Shown in pieces: positions 1 through 7,289 of a stretch of 14,912 nucleotides of DNA. A program made the position numbers and the translations under genes. Position 1 is the stretch's first letter. Every line of letters starts with the position of its first letter. The notes under the pieces were generated by a model. The model did no database searches. It had not been told where the DNA came from and saw only the letters and a list, made by a program, of their open reading frames with translations. Where the stretch lies: contig JAISMI010000082.1 in assembly GCA_031276835.1 (NCBI GenBank), positions 1 to 14,912 on the forward strand. The letters run 5' to 3'. Source of the DNA: Holosporaceae bacterium (GTDB lineage: Bacteria; Pseudomonadota; Alphaproteobacteria; UBA3830).

Positions 1-1
1 G

Positions 2-493
2 TTGGTTCCTGGTCCTGTAAGCGTGGAGGTTATATCTGAAAAATATGACGATATGTTGGCGGAGAGCAAAAAAATCGCAAAAATTCGCAACAACATTTGC
101 GTAAAATTACCCTGCACATTCGACGGATTGCGGGTTTGTAGAAATCTATCGTCCGAAGGAATTTCCACCAACGTAACTCTATGTTTTTCTCCGACGCAGG
201 CGCTGCTTGCGGCGAAATGCGGAGCCACCTACGTTTCTCCGTTTATCGGACGTTTGGACGACGTTGGTCACGACGGAATATCTCTGGTGGAGCAATTAGT
301 TGATATCTTTGACATGCACGGATACGAAACCAAAGTGCTGGCGGCCTCCGTGAGAAGTCTTCAGCATGTGATTCAGTCGGCGATGCTGGGAGTCGGAGCG
401 ATAACGTTGCCTCCTCAGATTTTGAAACAATGCTTTGATCATCCCTTGACAATCAAAGGGCTAGAAATCTTTGCAAAAGATTGGAAAAGATAA
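2..493 (+). CDS. Transaldolase / fructose-6-phosphate aldolase family (TalC/Fsa type), 5' truncated by window edge
   Basis: This is the C-terminal three quarters of a short (about 215-residue) transaldolase-family TIM barrel. The family interconverts sugar phosphates in the non-oxidative pentose phosphate pathway through a Schiff-base lysine in the cytoplasm. The visible part begins near the second strand (GPVSVEV) and contains the lysine motif CVKLP, with the probable catalytic Lys at residue 35 of the fragment. It then shows STNVTLCFSPTQALLAA, ATYVSPFIGRLDDVGHDG and the terminal HPLTIKGLEIFAKDW, all characteristic of TalC proteins. The frame is open to the left edge, so about 50 N-terminal residues lie outside and the TTG at position 2 is an internal leucine codon. 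It ends 15 nt before miaB, so the two are probably co-transcribed. Whether it acts as a transaldolase or a fructose-6-phosphate aldolase cannot be decided here. Confidence 0.9.
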   Translation: MVPGPVSVEVISEKYDDMLAESKKIAKIRNNICVKLPCTFDGLRVCRNLSSEGISTNVTLCFSPTQALLAAKCGATYVSPFIGRLDDVGHDGISLVEQLVDIFDMHGYETKVLAASVRSLQHVIQSAMLGVGAITLPPQILKQCFDHPLTIKGLEIFAKDWKR

Positions 494-508
494 CGCGGCC
501 ATCTTAAT

Positions 509-1834
509 ATGCGTTTTTTCATAAAAAGCTACGGCTGCCAAATGAATCTGTACGATTCCCAAAGGATGTGCGACGCTCTAACGAGCGCCGGCCATAGGAT
601 TTCGCCGTCCGCCCGCGGCGCCGACGTCGTTATTCTCAACACCTGCAGCATCAGAGAGAAGGCCGACGAAAAAATATTTTCCGACCTTGGCCGATTAAAA
701 TCCATTGGAGAAGAATCGTCGGAAAATTTCATGATAATTATTGTCGGATGTATGGCGCAGCTGCGGTCCCGCGACATTATTAGACGCGCCCCCTATGTGG
801 ATGCGATACTCGGACCTCAGGATATACATCTGATAGCGGAAATAGTCGACGACGCGGCCAAAAATCGCAGGTTGGACGCCATCGTATCGACTTCCCAAGA
901 CGCCGAAAATAAATTTGCGCAACTTTCAGATAAATTCGTCGATAGAAATGTTTCGGAATTCTTGACAATTCAAGAGGGATGCGACAAGTTCTGCACCTAC
1001 TGCATTGTGCCCCATACCCGAGGACGGGAGTTTTCCAGAAGCGTTTCGGAAATTGTGGACGAAGCGAACAAATTAATATCTGCGGGAGTAAAAGAAATAA
1101 CTCTGCTGGGCCAAAACGTTAATTCCTATGCCGGAAAGGGACTCGACGGGAAAAAATGCGATCTTGCCGGACTGCTGTTTGAATTGGCTAAAATAGACGG
1201 TCTGAAACGACTCAGATATACTACGTCGCATCCCAAGAATGTAAACGAGAGCATTGCCGAAGCTCATGGGGATATCGAAATTTTAATGCCGTTTTTGCAT
1301 CTTCCGGTACAATCTGGTTCCGACGACATTCTCCGGAGAATGAATCGTAAATATACCTGCGACGAGTATCTTCGGCGCATTGATATGCTGCGTCGCCGTC
1401 GTCCGGACATTGCTTTTTCATCGGATTTTATTGTTGGATTTCCTGGCGAAACCGACGACGATTTTCGGCGAACTCTAGATCTAATAAAAAAGGTCGAATA
1501 CGCCCAAGCCTATTCGTTTAAGTATAGTCCGCGTCCGAATACGGTAGCGGCTCGTATGGATGATCAAGTTCCGGAGAATATAAAATCCGAAAGATTACAA
1601 ATTCTTCAAAATCTGCTGAATGAACAGCAGTTGAAATTTAATCAGAATTCGGTCGGACGACGTCTAAACGTGCTGTTTACGAAGAGCGGAAAACATAAAA
1701 AACAATTGGTCGGACGCAGCGAGTACTCTCAGGCGGTGTCTGCATATGTCGACGGCGTATCGGTGGGGGATATTGTTAAGGTGAAGATAACAGAGGCGGT
1801 TTCCCATAGTCTATTGGGGACGGTAGAGCCATGA
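509..1834 (+). CDS. miaB: tRNA-2-methylthio-N6-dimethylallyladenosine synthase MiaB
   Basis: MiaB is a radical-SAM methylthiotransferase that adds a methylthio group to i6A37 in tRNAs reading UNN codons. It is cytoplasmic and uses two 4Fe-4S clusters. The N-terminal methylthiotransferase domain has its three cluster cysteines at C10 (KSYGCQMN), C46 (LNTCSIREKA) and C81 (VGCMAQ). The radical-SAM motif CxxxCxxC is C158, C162, C165 (GCDKFCTYCIVPHTRG), and a TRAM domain occupies about residues 375-441. The length of 441 is normal. The ATG at 509 begins directly with the family's N-terminal strand, although no strong Shine-Dalgarno precedes it, so translation may depend on the transaldolase gene 15 nt upstream. 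Its stop overlaps the ybeY start (ATGA). The RimO and MtaB relatives are less likely because the N-terminal motifs and the adjacent ybeY-corC fit MiaB. Confidence 0.96.
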   Translation: MRFFIKSYGCQMNLYDSQRMCDALTSAGHRISPSARGADVVILNTCSIREKADEKIFSDLGRLKSIGEESSENFMIIIVGCMAQLRSRDIIRRAPYVDAILGPQDIHLIAEIVDDAAKNRRLDAIVSTSQDAENKFAQLSDKFVDRNVSEFLTIQEGCDKFCTYCIVPHTRGREFSRSVSEIVDEANKLISAGVKEITLLGQNVNSYAGKGLDGKKCDLAGLLFELAKIDGLKRLRYTTSHPKNVNESIAEAHGDIEILMPFLHLPVQSGSDDILRRMNRKYTCDEYLRRIDMLRRRRPDIAFSSDFIVGFPGETDDDFRRTLDLIKKVEYAQAYSFKYSPRPNTVAARMDDQVPENIKSERLQILQNLLNEQQLKFNQNSVGRRLNVLFTKSGKHKKQLVGRSEYSQAVSAYVDGVSVGDIVKVKITEAVSHSLLGTVEP

Positions 1835-2328
1835 ATTTAGCAATTTCCATCGACTGCGATTCCTGGGACGAAGAAGAGGTCAGATCTGTTGTAAATGAAT
1901 GTGCGCACGAAGTTTTTTCCGAAATTAAAATAAATGGCGATAACGTCGAGATATGTTTTTTGTTTACGAACAACGAAGAAATTAGAATTTTAAATAAAAC
2001 CTACAGAGGAGTGAATCGGCCGACCAATGTGCTGTCGTTTCCGTCGGATTTTCCAGCGGAAGAGGAGAAAGATCGCGTTTGTATTCTGGGGAGTATCGCC
2101 TTGGCCTTCGAAACAATCGAAAAGGAATCGCGCGAACAGAAAAAACTTATGCTGGATCATCTTAGACATTTAGTTGTGCACGGCCTACTACATTTGCTAA
2201 GATATGATCATGAAAAAGCGTCGCAGGCAAAACGTATGGAAGCGTTGGAAATAAAAATTCTTGGAAAGCTCAATGTGCAAAATCCGTATTTATATGGGGA
2301 AAAGAGTTATCATGGTATCAAAAATTAG
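1831..2328 (+). CDS. ybeY: Endoribonuclease YbeY (rRNA maturation factor)
   Basis: YbeY is a single-strand-specific, zinc-dependent endoribonuclease needed for 16S rRNA 3'-end maturation and ribosome quality control. The metal-binding signature HGLLHLLRYDH is intact, with H117, H121 and H127 as ligands. The conserved strand NVLSFP is at 66-71, and an arginine at R59 sits in the usual YR position. The length of 165 is normal for alphaproteobacteria. Translation is coupled to miaB by a 4-nt ATGA overlap and to corC by a 17-nt overlap. Two positions that are usually acidic in the family differ: the segment normally reading YRGxDxPTNVLSFP has N62 for Asp, and the LGDI motif has S88 for Asp. All zinc ligands remain, so I expect an active enzyme. 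Confidence 0.95.
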   Translation: MNLAISIDCDSWDEEEVRSVVNECAHEVFSEIKINGDNVEICFLFTNNEEIRILNKTYRGVNRPTNVLSFPSDFPAEEEKDRVCILGSIALAFETIEKESREQKKLMLDHLRHLVVHGLLHLLRYDHEKASQAKRMEALEIKILGKLNVQNPYLYGEKSYHGIKN

Positions 2329-3163
2329 AAATTATCTGACAAAACTATTCAAAAAAAAAGAAGAAGGCGTTCCGCTAATCGACAGGCTGGAAGATTTAAT
2401 TGAATCCGATCCGGACGCGAATAATGAAATAAACGCCGACGACACAAGCGAGTTGGCGCTCGTGTCAAATGTTCTCGGACTAAAGGATCTTACGGCGGAA
2501 GACATAATGGTTCCAAGAGCCGATATCGTTGCGGCGAAGGTCGATACAACTTTAGACGAATTCATAGAGATTTTTTCCAAAAATAGTTTTTCGCAGATTC
2601 CCATATATAAGGACACGTTGGATAACGTGGTCGGAATAGTGAGAGTTCGAGATTTTCTTCCCTACGTGCGTAATCCGGACTCCTTCAACATCGAATCTCT
2701 ACTGAAGGACGTTATCTATGTAGTTCCGAGTATTCAACTGTTAGAGTTATTGGTGGAAATTCGCGCCTCCGTTAATCATATGGCGCTGGTTGTGGATGAA
2801 TTTGGGGGTATCGACGGATTGGTAACTTTGCACGACGTCGTGTCTGAAATCGTGGGGGAGATGCAACAGAATCGAAGTATTTTTCCGCAGATTATAACTA
2901 AACAAGACGGTTCTTTGATTGCCGACGCTAAAACGCCAATTTGCCAATGCGAAAATTTGCTAAAAATAAAATTGCTTAAGCCGTTGATGAAAGAAGACGA
3001 CGAAGAACCGGATGTGGAAACTCTCGGAGGTCTTACGATGCTCCTGTCTGGGAGAATGCCAACGCGGGGAGAGACGTTAGTTCATCCATCCGGCGTGGAA
3101 TTTGATATAATCGAAGCGGATCCGAGGCGGGTAAAAAGGGTTCTTATCCGCAAACCGTCGTAA
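2312..3163 (+). CDS. corC: CorC/YbeX-type CBS-domain protein (HlyC/CorC family, no membrane domain)
   Basis: This 283-residue cytoplasmic protein has a tandem CBS pair (about 59-118, beginning TAEDIMVPRADI; about 126-178, containing ALVVDEFGGIDGLVTLHD) and a C-terminal CorC/HlyC transporter-associated domain (about 195-281, including ETLGGLTMLLSGRMP). CBS pairs bind adenine nucleotides. CorC/YbeX proteins are linked to magnesium/cobalt homeostasis and, in enterobacteria, to ribosome-related phenotypes. There is no N-terminal DUF21 membrane domain, which matches E. coli YbeX rather than long hemolysin-C proteins. The ATG at 2312 is preferred because GGGGA stands 11 nt upstream and the family start follows. 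A longer frame reaching back to 2261 lies entirely inside ybeY and looks unrelated. It overlaps ybeY by 17 nt, as expected for this conserved pair. Confidence 0.93.
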   Translation: MVSKIRNYLTKLFKKKEEGVPLIDRLEDLIESDPDANNEINADDTSELALVSNVLGLKDLTAEDIMVPRADIVAAKVDTTLDEFIEIFSKNSFSQIPIYKDTLDNVVGIVRVRDFLPYVRNPDSFNIESLLKDVIYVVPSIQLLELLVEIRASVNHMALVVDEFGGIDGLVTLHDVVSEIVGEMQQNRSIFPQIITKQDGSLIADAKTPICQCENLLKIKLLKPLMKEDDEEPDVETLGGLTMLLSGRMPTRGETLVHPSGVEFDIIEADPRRVKRVLIRKPS

Positions 3164-3224
3164 AAATATATTTCGTTGATTTTTGGACGCTTTTAATATA
3201 ACATCCGCCAGAATGGAGGAATTT

Positions 3225-4490
3225 ATGTCGAAGAGCATTTCAAAAAATAGCGTTTGCCCGACGCTAATGTGGGTCGCGGCGTTATTATTTTTCTTTTATC
3301 AGTTTATAGCGAGATCCTCGTTTACGACGGTTTTAAATGAGCAGCTCATGCGCCATTTTCAAATCGACGCCGCCGGAATTGGCGTACTGGCCAGTTGTTA
3401 CTACTGGGTGTATACGCTGATGCAGGGGGGAGTGGGCGTCGTCATAGATAAGTTTGGGCCCAGGATTACCGCCACCATAGCCGCCCTTACGTTTGTGCTA
3501 GGTATTTTTTTATTCATAGCTACGTCAAACTGCTACGTTGCCGGAATGGGACAAATGTTGATCGGTTTTGGATCGTCGTTTGTATTTATCCTGGTTCTAA
3601 AGGTGATAACCGAGTGGTTCCCTGAAAACGAAGTTCCCGTAAAGATTTCATATTCGGTGGCGATAGGTTCTCTTGGGCCAGTTATCGGAGGTCCCGCCGT
3701 TTCCTATCTGGTGAAACATTTCTATTGGATTGACGTGATAAAGGTATTTGCGCTGTTTGGATTGTTTCTAGCGGCGGCTCTGTGGTTAGTTTTAAGGGAT
3801 AAGGGATCGAGCGCCTGCGACGCCGCCGGCGAAAAAAATATCTCCATAATGGATTCAATCAAAATGATACTAACCTCGCAACAATTCTGGGTGTTGGCGT
3901 TGTTTTCGATGATGCAATATGCTCCGTTGAGCGCGTTGGGTGATTTATGGGGCGTGTCGTTCATAAAAAAAGCCTACGGCGCAGATTCAACGGTTGCTAC
4001 CTTGATCAATAACATGCTTTATCTTGGAATGATCGTAGGATCTCCAACGTTCGCCCATCTTGCCCTATTTATGAACAGCTACAAAAAACCGATGATCATC
4101 GGAATTGTTTTTTGCGCCATATGCGTCGGTCTAATTGTGTTCTGTTCGCAGTTTCCGATTTGGGCGGCTTTCGTTCTGTTCTTTTTTACCGGATTTTCAT
4201 GCGGAGCGGTATTGGCTTTTCCTCTTGCCATAGCCGTATTTCCAAGCTCCATCGGCGCGACCGTTACCAGTTTCATAAATATGGCCTCAATGGTCAGCGG
4301 AGTAATTCTAATGCCTCTGATCGGATACATTATTGATCTGTCGTGGGACGGAACAGTTGAAAATGGCATAAAAGCGTACAGCACAAATGATTTTAGAATA
4401 GGATTAACGTCCGTCTTCGCGTTTTCGGCGATGGGGATAATTCTTTCATTTTTGATAAAAGATAAATCTCCGAAGGAGAAACGCGAATAA
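3225..4490 (+). CDS. Major facilitator superfamily transporter
   Basis: This 421-residue inner-membrane protein has about 12 hydrophobic helices in two six-helix halves, separated by a basic/acidic loop near residues 195-215 (RDKGSSACDAAGEKN). The cytoplasmic loop between helices 2 and 3 carries the MFS signature variant GVVIDKFGPRITATIA. The N-terminus (FYQFIARSSFTTVLNEQLM) resembles the anion:cation symporter-like and phagosomal-type MFS proteins of intracellular gammaproteobacteria and alphaproteobacteria, but the substrate cannot be read from sequence. The start at 3225 is chosen because GGAGG (3215-3219) stands 5 nt before it; the in-frame ATG at 3213 and TTG at 3183 lack such a site. 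A possible promoter (TTGATT at 3176, TATAAC at 3197, 15-bp spacing) lies in the 61-bp gap after corC. The position after corC is often occupied by lnt. Confidence 0.85.
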   Translation: MSKSISKNSVCPTLMWVAALLFFFYQFIARSSFTTVLNEQLMRHFQIDAAGIGVLASCYYWVYTLMQGGVGVVIDKFGPRITATIAALTFVLGIFLFIATSNCYVAGMGQMLIGFGSSFVFILVLKVITEWFPENEVPVKISYSVAIGSLGPVIGGPAVSYLVKHFYWIDVIKVFALFGLFLAAALWLVLRDKGSSACDAAGEKNISIMDSIKMILTSQQFWVLALFSMMQYAPLSALGDLWGVSFIKKAYGADSTVATLINNMLYLGMIVGSPTFAHLALFMNSYKKPMIIGIVFCAICVGLIVFCSQFPIWAAFVLFFFTGFSCGAVLAFPLAIAVFPSSIGATVTSFINMASMVSGVILMPLIGYIIDLSWDGTVENGIKAYSTNDFRIGLTSVFAFSAMGIILSFLIKDKSPKEKRE

Positions 4491-4496
4491 ATGTCA

Positions 4497-4510
4497 TGCG
4501 GTTATCCGCA
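4497..4510 (+). other. Small hairpin after the MFS gene (weak terminator candidate)
   Basis: TGCGG, loop TTAT, CCGCA forms a 5-bp perfect stem starting 7 nt after the MFS stop codon. A T-rich stretch (AATATTTTTATG) comes only about 10 nt later, so a classical intrinsic terminator is uncertain. The rest of the 103-nt gap holds a TATGAT (4573-4578) that could be the -10 box for the kinase gene, without a convincing -35. Confidence 0.3.
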
Positions 4511-4593
4511 ATCGTACGAGAATATTTTTATGATATTTACCGAATAGTAACTTTATCGGTCTAAGATTTCTGTATGATTGTGTTAGGTGCGTG

Positions 4594-6861
4594 ATGTTGA
4601 AGAAAATTATAGAGACAATAAAATCTACTTTTTTCATTTTTTTGTCTATTGTAGTGCCGCTGGTGATAGGCGTTAGTTTTATAAAATCTTCTTTGGAACG
4701 CGATTCCATGAAGTGCATCGATACATTTATGGAGTCAGAAGGAGCGGGGCTATCGAAATATATGGCTCTGCAATTTGAAAATACTCAGAAAGATATAGAT
4801 GTAATTGCCGCAAAAATAGACGCTTTCGAATTGGAAGATCCGAAATTCATCGCCCAAGAGCTAAAATCCATTGCAGAGAGCGATAAAAACATCGTTTCCA
4901 TAAGTCTCTATAACGAAAAAGGACATTTCTTGGCAAACTCCTCCAGGAGTTCAGACGCCGATTTAACGATAGAAGATAATTTAAAAAACTTAAATGACGA
5001 AGTCATGTATACGGTGGATCAATTGGAGGATAAAAGCATCGTCATGAAATATATGGCGGGAAAAATTTTTCAAGCTGAAAATGGTAAAAAGGAAAAGTTC
5101 TTCATCGAAATAATCATAAAATGGGACGTATACGAAAAGTACATGAATCAAATGGAAAAAGGATCGTTTGCGCGGACATTTTTCATAATTTCGGAAAATT
5201 GTAATCGTTATGTGTCATTTAATTCTCTGCCGGAGGGCGGAAAAAATGATCCAGGCGCTGCGGCGTTGGGAATGCATCTGGTAAATAAAATAAAAGAAGT
5301 GCCTTTGGGACTGTCGGAAAAAGATATCCAATCATTCACATTCAAATTATTTAAAAGTGAAATTCAGACGCCAAAGACAATGAAGGGCGAGAAATTTTTT
5401 GTCTTTGTCGCCATTGATGATACTGCCGCTGAAGCGTTATCCAAGGGCGTGCTTAATACGATACCGATGGTATTGCTTGTGCTGTCCGGAATTTGGTTGC
5501 TGGTATGCTCGGCAATTGCTAGATTCCATAACAAAGCGAACGAGCAATTGGAAATTGCCAACGCAATTTCGGATTCTACTCCTCTAGCCATAATCATATA
5601 CAGATTTAAAGATGGAAAAATCTTAAAGATAAATCTTTCGGCGACCACTTTACTTCGAATAGATAAAGAACACATTGAAACCGTGAATATGTGGAATCTA
5701 TTCATAGAAGACGACGACAAAAGTTATATAACAAACGCCATTTCATCGAACATTAACGTTTTAAACTATGAAGTGTTGGTGCAAAGTTTTGGCGGAGGAA
5801 GTTTTTGGTCCATATGTTCGGCAAGTCCGATAGAGATGGACGAGGAGAAATATATCGTGCTTGCGGTTTTGGACATAAATCGCAGAAAAGAGGTGGAAAA
5901 GAAATTGGCCAATAACGCCGCTCTTCTGGAACAGCAGGTGACCGAAAGAACTGCGGATTTGGAACAAAAAGCAAAAGAATTGGAGGAATCCAATCAATTG
6001 CTTGCCCATGCCAAGTCAGTTGCGGACGAGGCAAACAATGCAAAGAGCAAGTTTTTAACCAACATGAGTAACGAGCTGAAAACTCCGCTCAACGCCATAA
6101 TCGGCTATAGTGAGATTCTTGAAGAAGAAGCTTTAGATAGGAAAGATACCGTTTCCGCCGACGATTTACGCAAAATTATCGGTTCGGCCAAGCATTTGCT
6201 GTCGTTGATCGAGGAAATTCTGGATCTTTCGAAAATAGAAGCCGGAAAAATTCAGTTATTTTTTGAAAACATAGAAATTATTGACCTTATTAAAGACGTA
6301 GAGGGCGTTACAATGCCGTTGATCGCCAAAAATGATAACTCTTTGTTTTTGGAATGTCCCAAGGACATTGGAAGTATGTATTCCGATTCGACCAAAATAA
6401 GGCAATGTTTACTGAATTTATTAAGTAATGCCGCGAAATTTACGGAATTCGGCAAGGTTACTATTAGGGTTACTTCCATCGTAAAGGGAGGAGAAGATTT
6501 TATTGAATTTGCTATAATTGACACGGGAGTTGGAATTGACGCGTCCAAAATAGACGGTATTTTCGAGTCGTTTCAGAACGATTCCAATAGTTCCGGCACC
6601 GGCTTAGGACTATCGCTAGCTAAAAAGTATGTGGAATATCTTGGAGGAACAATTTCCGTTGAAAGCGAATTGGGCGGCGGATCGAAATTTGTCGTTAGAA
6701 TTCCTAGGACTTGCAAAACGTCTTCCAATGAATCTATTGAGATAAAAAATCAAAGAAGCGATGAAATTTTCGAGGAATTTGTCAAAGAAGACGTTCCTCA
6801 AGAGGACGAATCTAGCGAGCAGATAACAAGTTTTTCAAAAAAATCCGACGACCAAAGTTAG
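4594..6861 (+). CDS. Membrane PAS-domain sensor kinase, PleC/DivJ/DivL-like, with phosphoacceptor His replaced by Asn
   Basis: This 755-residue protein has a helix at about 11-34, a periplasmic sensor region (about 35-285), a second helix (about 288-310), a PAS domain (about 320-430) and a coiled coil (about 430-485). A HisKA dimerisation helix pair and an HATPase domain (about 595-705) follow, then an acidic tail of about 45 residues. The HATPase boxes are intact: N box LNLLSNAAKFT, G1 IIDTGVGID, G2 GTGLGL. The HisKA motif, however, reads NMSNELKTPLNAIIGYSEIL, so the phospho-accepting residue is Asn493 (codon AAC, 6070-6072) instead of His. The Glu and Thr of the phosphatase motif ExxT remain. 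The motif context is that of alphaproteobacterial PleC/DivJ/DivL kinases. DivL of Caulobacter similarly lacks the histidine (Tyr) and acts as a DivK-responsive regulator of CckA. Start: ATG 4594 has AGG at 4585 upstream; the in-frame GTG at 4591 is less likely. It has no receiver domain. Confidence 0.9.
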   Translation: MLKKIIETIKSTFFIFLSIVVPLVIGVSFIKSSLERDSMKCIDTFMESEGAGLSKYMALQFENTQKDIDVIAAKIDAFELEDPKFIAQELKSIAESDKNIVSISLYNEKGHFLANSSRSSDADLTIEDNLKNLNDEVMYTVDQLEDKSIVMKYMAGKIFQAENGKKEKFFIEIIIKWDVYEKYMNQMEKGSFARTFFIISENCNRYVSFNSLPEGGKNDPGAAALGMHLVNKIKEVPLGLSEKDIQSFTFKLFKSEIQTPKTMKGEKFFVFVAIDDTAAEALSKGVLNTIPMVLLVLSGIWLLVCSAIARFHNKANEQLEIANAISDSTPLAIIIYRFKDGKILKINLSATTLLRIDKEHIETVNMWNLFIEDDDKSYITNAISSNINVLNYEVLVQSFGGGSFWSICSASPIEMDEEKYIVLAVLDINRRKEVEKKLANNAALLEQQVTERTADLEQKAKELEESNQLLAHAKSVADEANNAKSKFLTNMSNELKTPLNAIIGYSEILEEEALDRKDTVSADDLRKIIGSAKHLLSLIEEILDLSKIEAGKIQLFFENIEIIDLIKDVEGVTMPLIAKNDNSLFLECPKDIGSMYSDSTKIRQCLLNLLSNAAKFTEFGKVTIRVTSIVKGGEDFIEFAIIDTGVGIDASKIDGIFESFQNDSNSSGTGLGLSLAKKYVEYLGGTISVESELGGGSKFVVRIPRTCKTSSNESIEIKNQRSDEIFEEFVKEDVPQEDESSEQITSFSKKSDDQS

Positions 6862-6872
6862 GCGGAAATTTC

Positions 6873-6889
6873 TTCCCCTATAACTCTGG
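6873..6889. repeat. 17-nt direct-repeat copy A (downstream of the small secreted gene)
   Basis: The 13 bases TTCCCCTATAACT begin at 6873, and the 12-mer TCCCCTATAACT (6874-6885) recurs at 7271-7282. Extending leftwards, TTTC[A/T]TCCCCTATAACT matches at 16 of 17 positions, at about 6869-6885 and 7266-7282. At the upstream copy this is the Shine-Dalgarno and start region of the minus-strand gene. This second copy has no start codon after it. It may be a decayed 5' end of a duplicated gene or a recombination scar. The interval given is approximate. Confidence 0.45.
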
Positions 6890-6907
6890 ACGTTAGAAGA
6901 ACAATCA

Positions 6908-6924
6908 GCTCGCTTTTTACGAGC
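6908..6924. terminator. Weak hairpin between convergent genes
   Basis: GCTCG (6908-6912) pairs with CGAGC (6920-6924) around a 7-nt loop, between the kinase gene (ending 6861) and the convergent small gene (ending 6927). Short T-rich stretches flank it on both strands (CTTTAA on plus; TGATTGTTCTTC on minus). It could act as a weak bidirectional terminator, but a 5-bp stem is marginal. Confidence 0.3.
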
Positions 6925-6926
6925 CT

Positions 6927-7265
6927 TTAATCTACGGGCGAATTACTCCAATAACGATGTGGATCAAATATATCTTCGCGCAAATGCTTAAAAACTGTGA
7001 TATCAAATCCGCCAAGCTGCAAATTGAATTGCTCGTATGTTTTTTCGATTTTGTCGATAAGATCCAAAAATACTGGGCGCATTCTAGAATATTGATCTGA
7101 TGTCGTCATCCAATCATTAATAATTTTTTGAGTATCTCCGCATATTTCTTGCAACTCTTTAGCGATTTCAGTCTGATTCGAATCTTCAATTGAAGTCATA
7201 CAGTTAACGTTTAATATCGCGCCGAAAACCGCGCCGACTATTGATAATTTTATAATATTTTCCAT
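6927..7265 (-). CDS. Small secreted/periplasmic protein of unknown function
   Basis: I do not recognise this 112-residue protein. Residues 1-22 (MENIIKLSIVGAVFGAILNV, then NC) form a positively charged and hydrophobic signal-peptide-like segment. The Cys at 22 is not preceded by a good lipobox (NVNC), so ordinary Sec export is more likely than lipidation. The mature part is charged and mostly helical, with a second cysteine (C42, ICGDTQ) that could pair with C22 if it is retained, and ends HLREDIFDPHRYWSNSPVD. The ATG at 7265 is preferred because AGGGG lies 6-7 nt upstream; the in-frame ATG at 7271 directly abuts that site. It is a lone minus-strand gene with AT-rich non-coding sequence upstream, and is convergent with the kinase gene. 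It could be a host-interaction or envelope protein, but that is a guess. Confidence 0.6.
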   Translation of the reverse strand: MENIIKLSIVGAVFGAILNVNCMTSIEDSNQTEIAKELQEICGDTQKIINDWMTTSDQYSRMRPVFLDLIDKIEKTYEQFNLQLGGFDITVFKHLREDIFDPHRYWSNSPVD

Positions 7266-7270
7266 TTTCA

Positions 7271-7282
7271 TCCCCTATAACT
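7271..7282 (-). promoter_or_regulatory. Ribosome-binding site of the small secreted gene; direct-repeat copy B
   Basis: Read on the minus strand this is AGTTATAGGGGA. The AGGGG is the Shine-Dalgarno that decides in favour of the ATG at 7265 (spacing 6-7 nt) over the one at 7271 (spacing 0). The same 12-mer occurs at 6874-6885 on the other side of the gene. Confidence 0.5.
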
Positions 7283-7289
7283 AAAGATA

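Noticed and set aside
2261..2311. Upstream in-frame extension of corC (17 extra residues)
   Set aside because: It lies wholly inside ybeY, encodes residues unlike the family, and the ATG at 2312 has a purine-rich ribosome site.
5364..6043. Several minus-strand open frames of 75-118 codons
   Set aside because: They are shadows of the PAS/kinase gene and show no domain features or ribosome sites.
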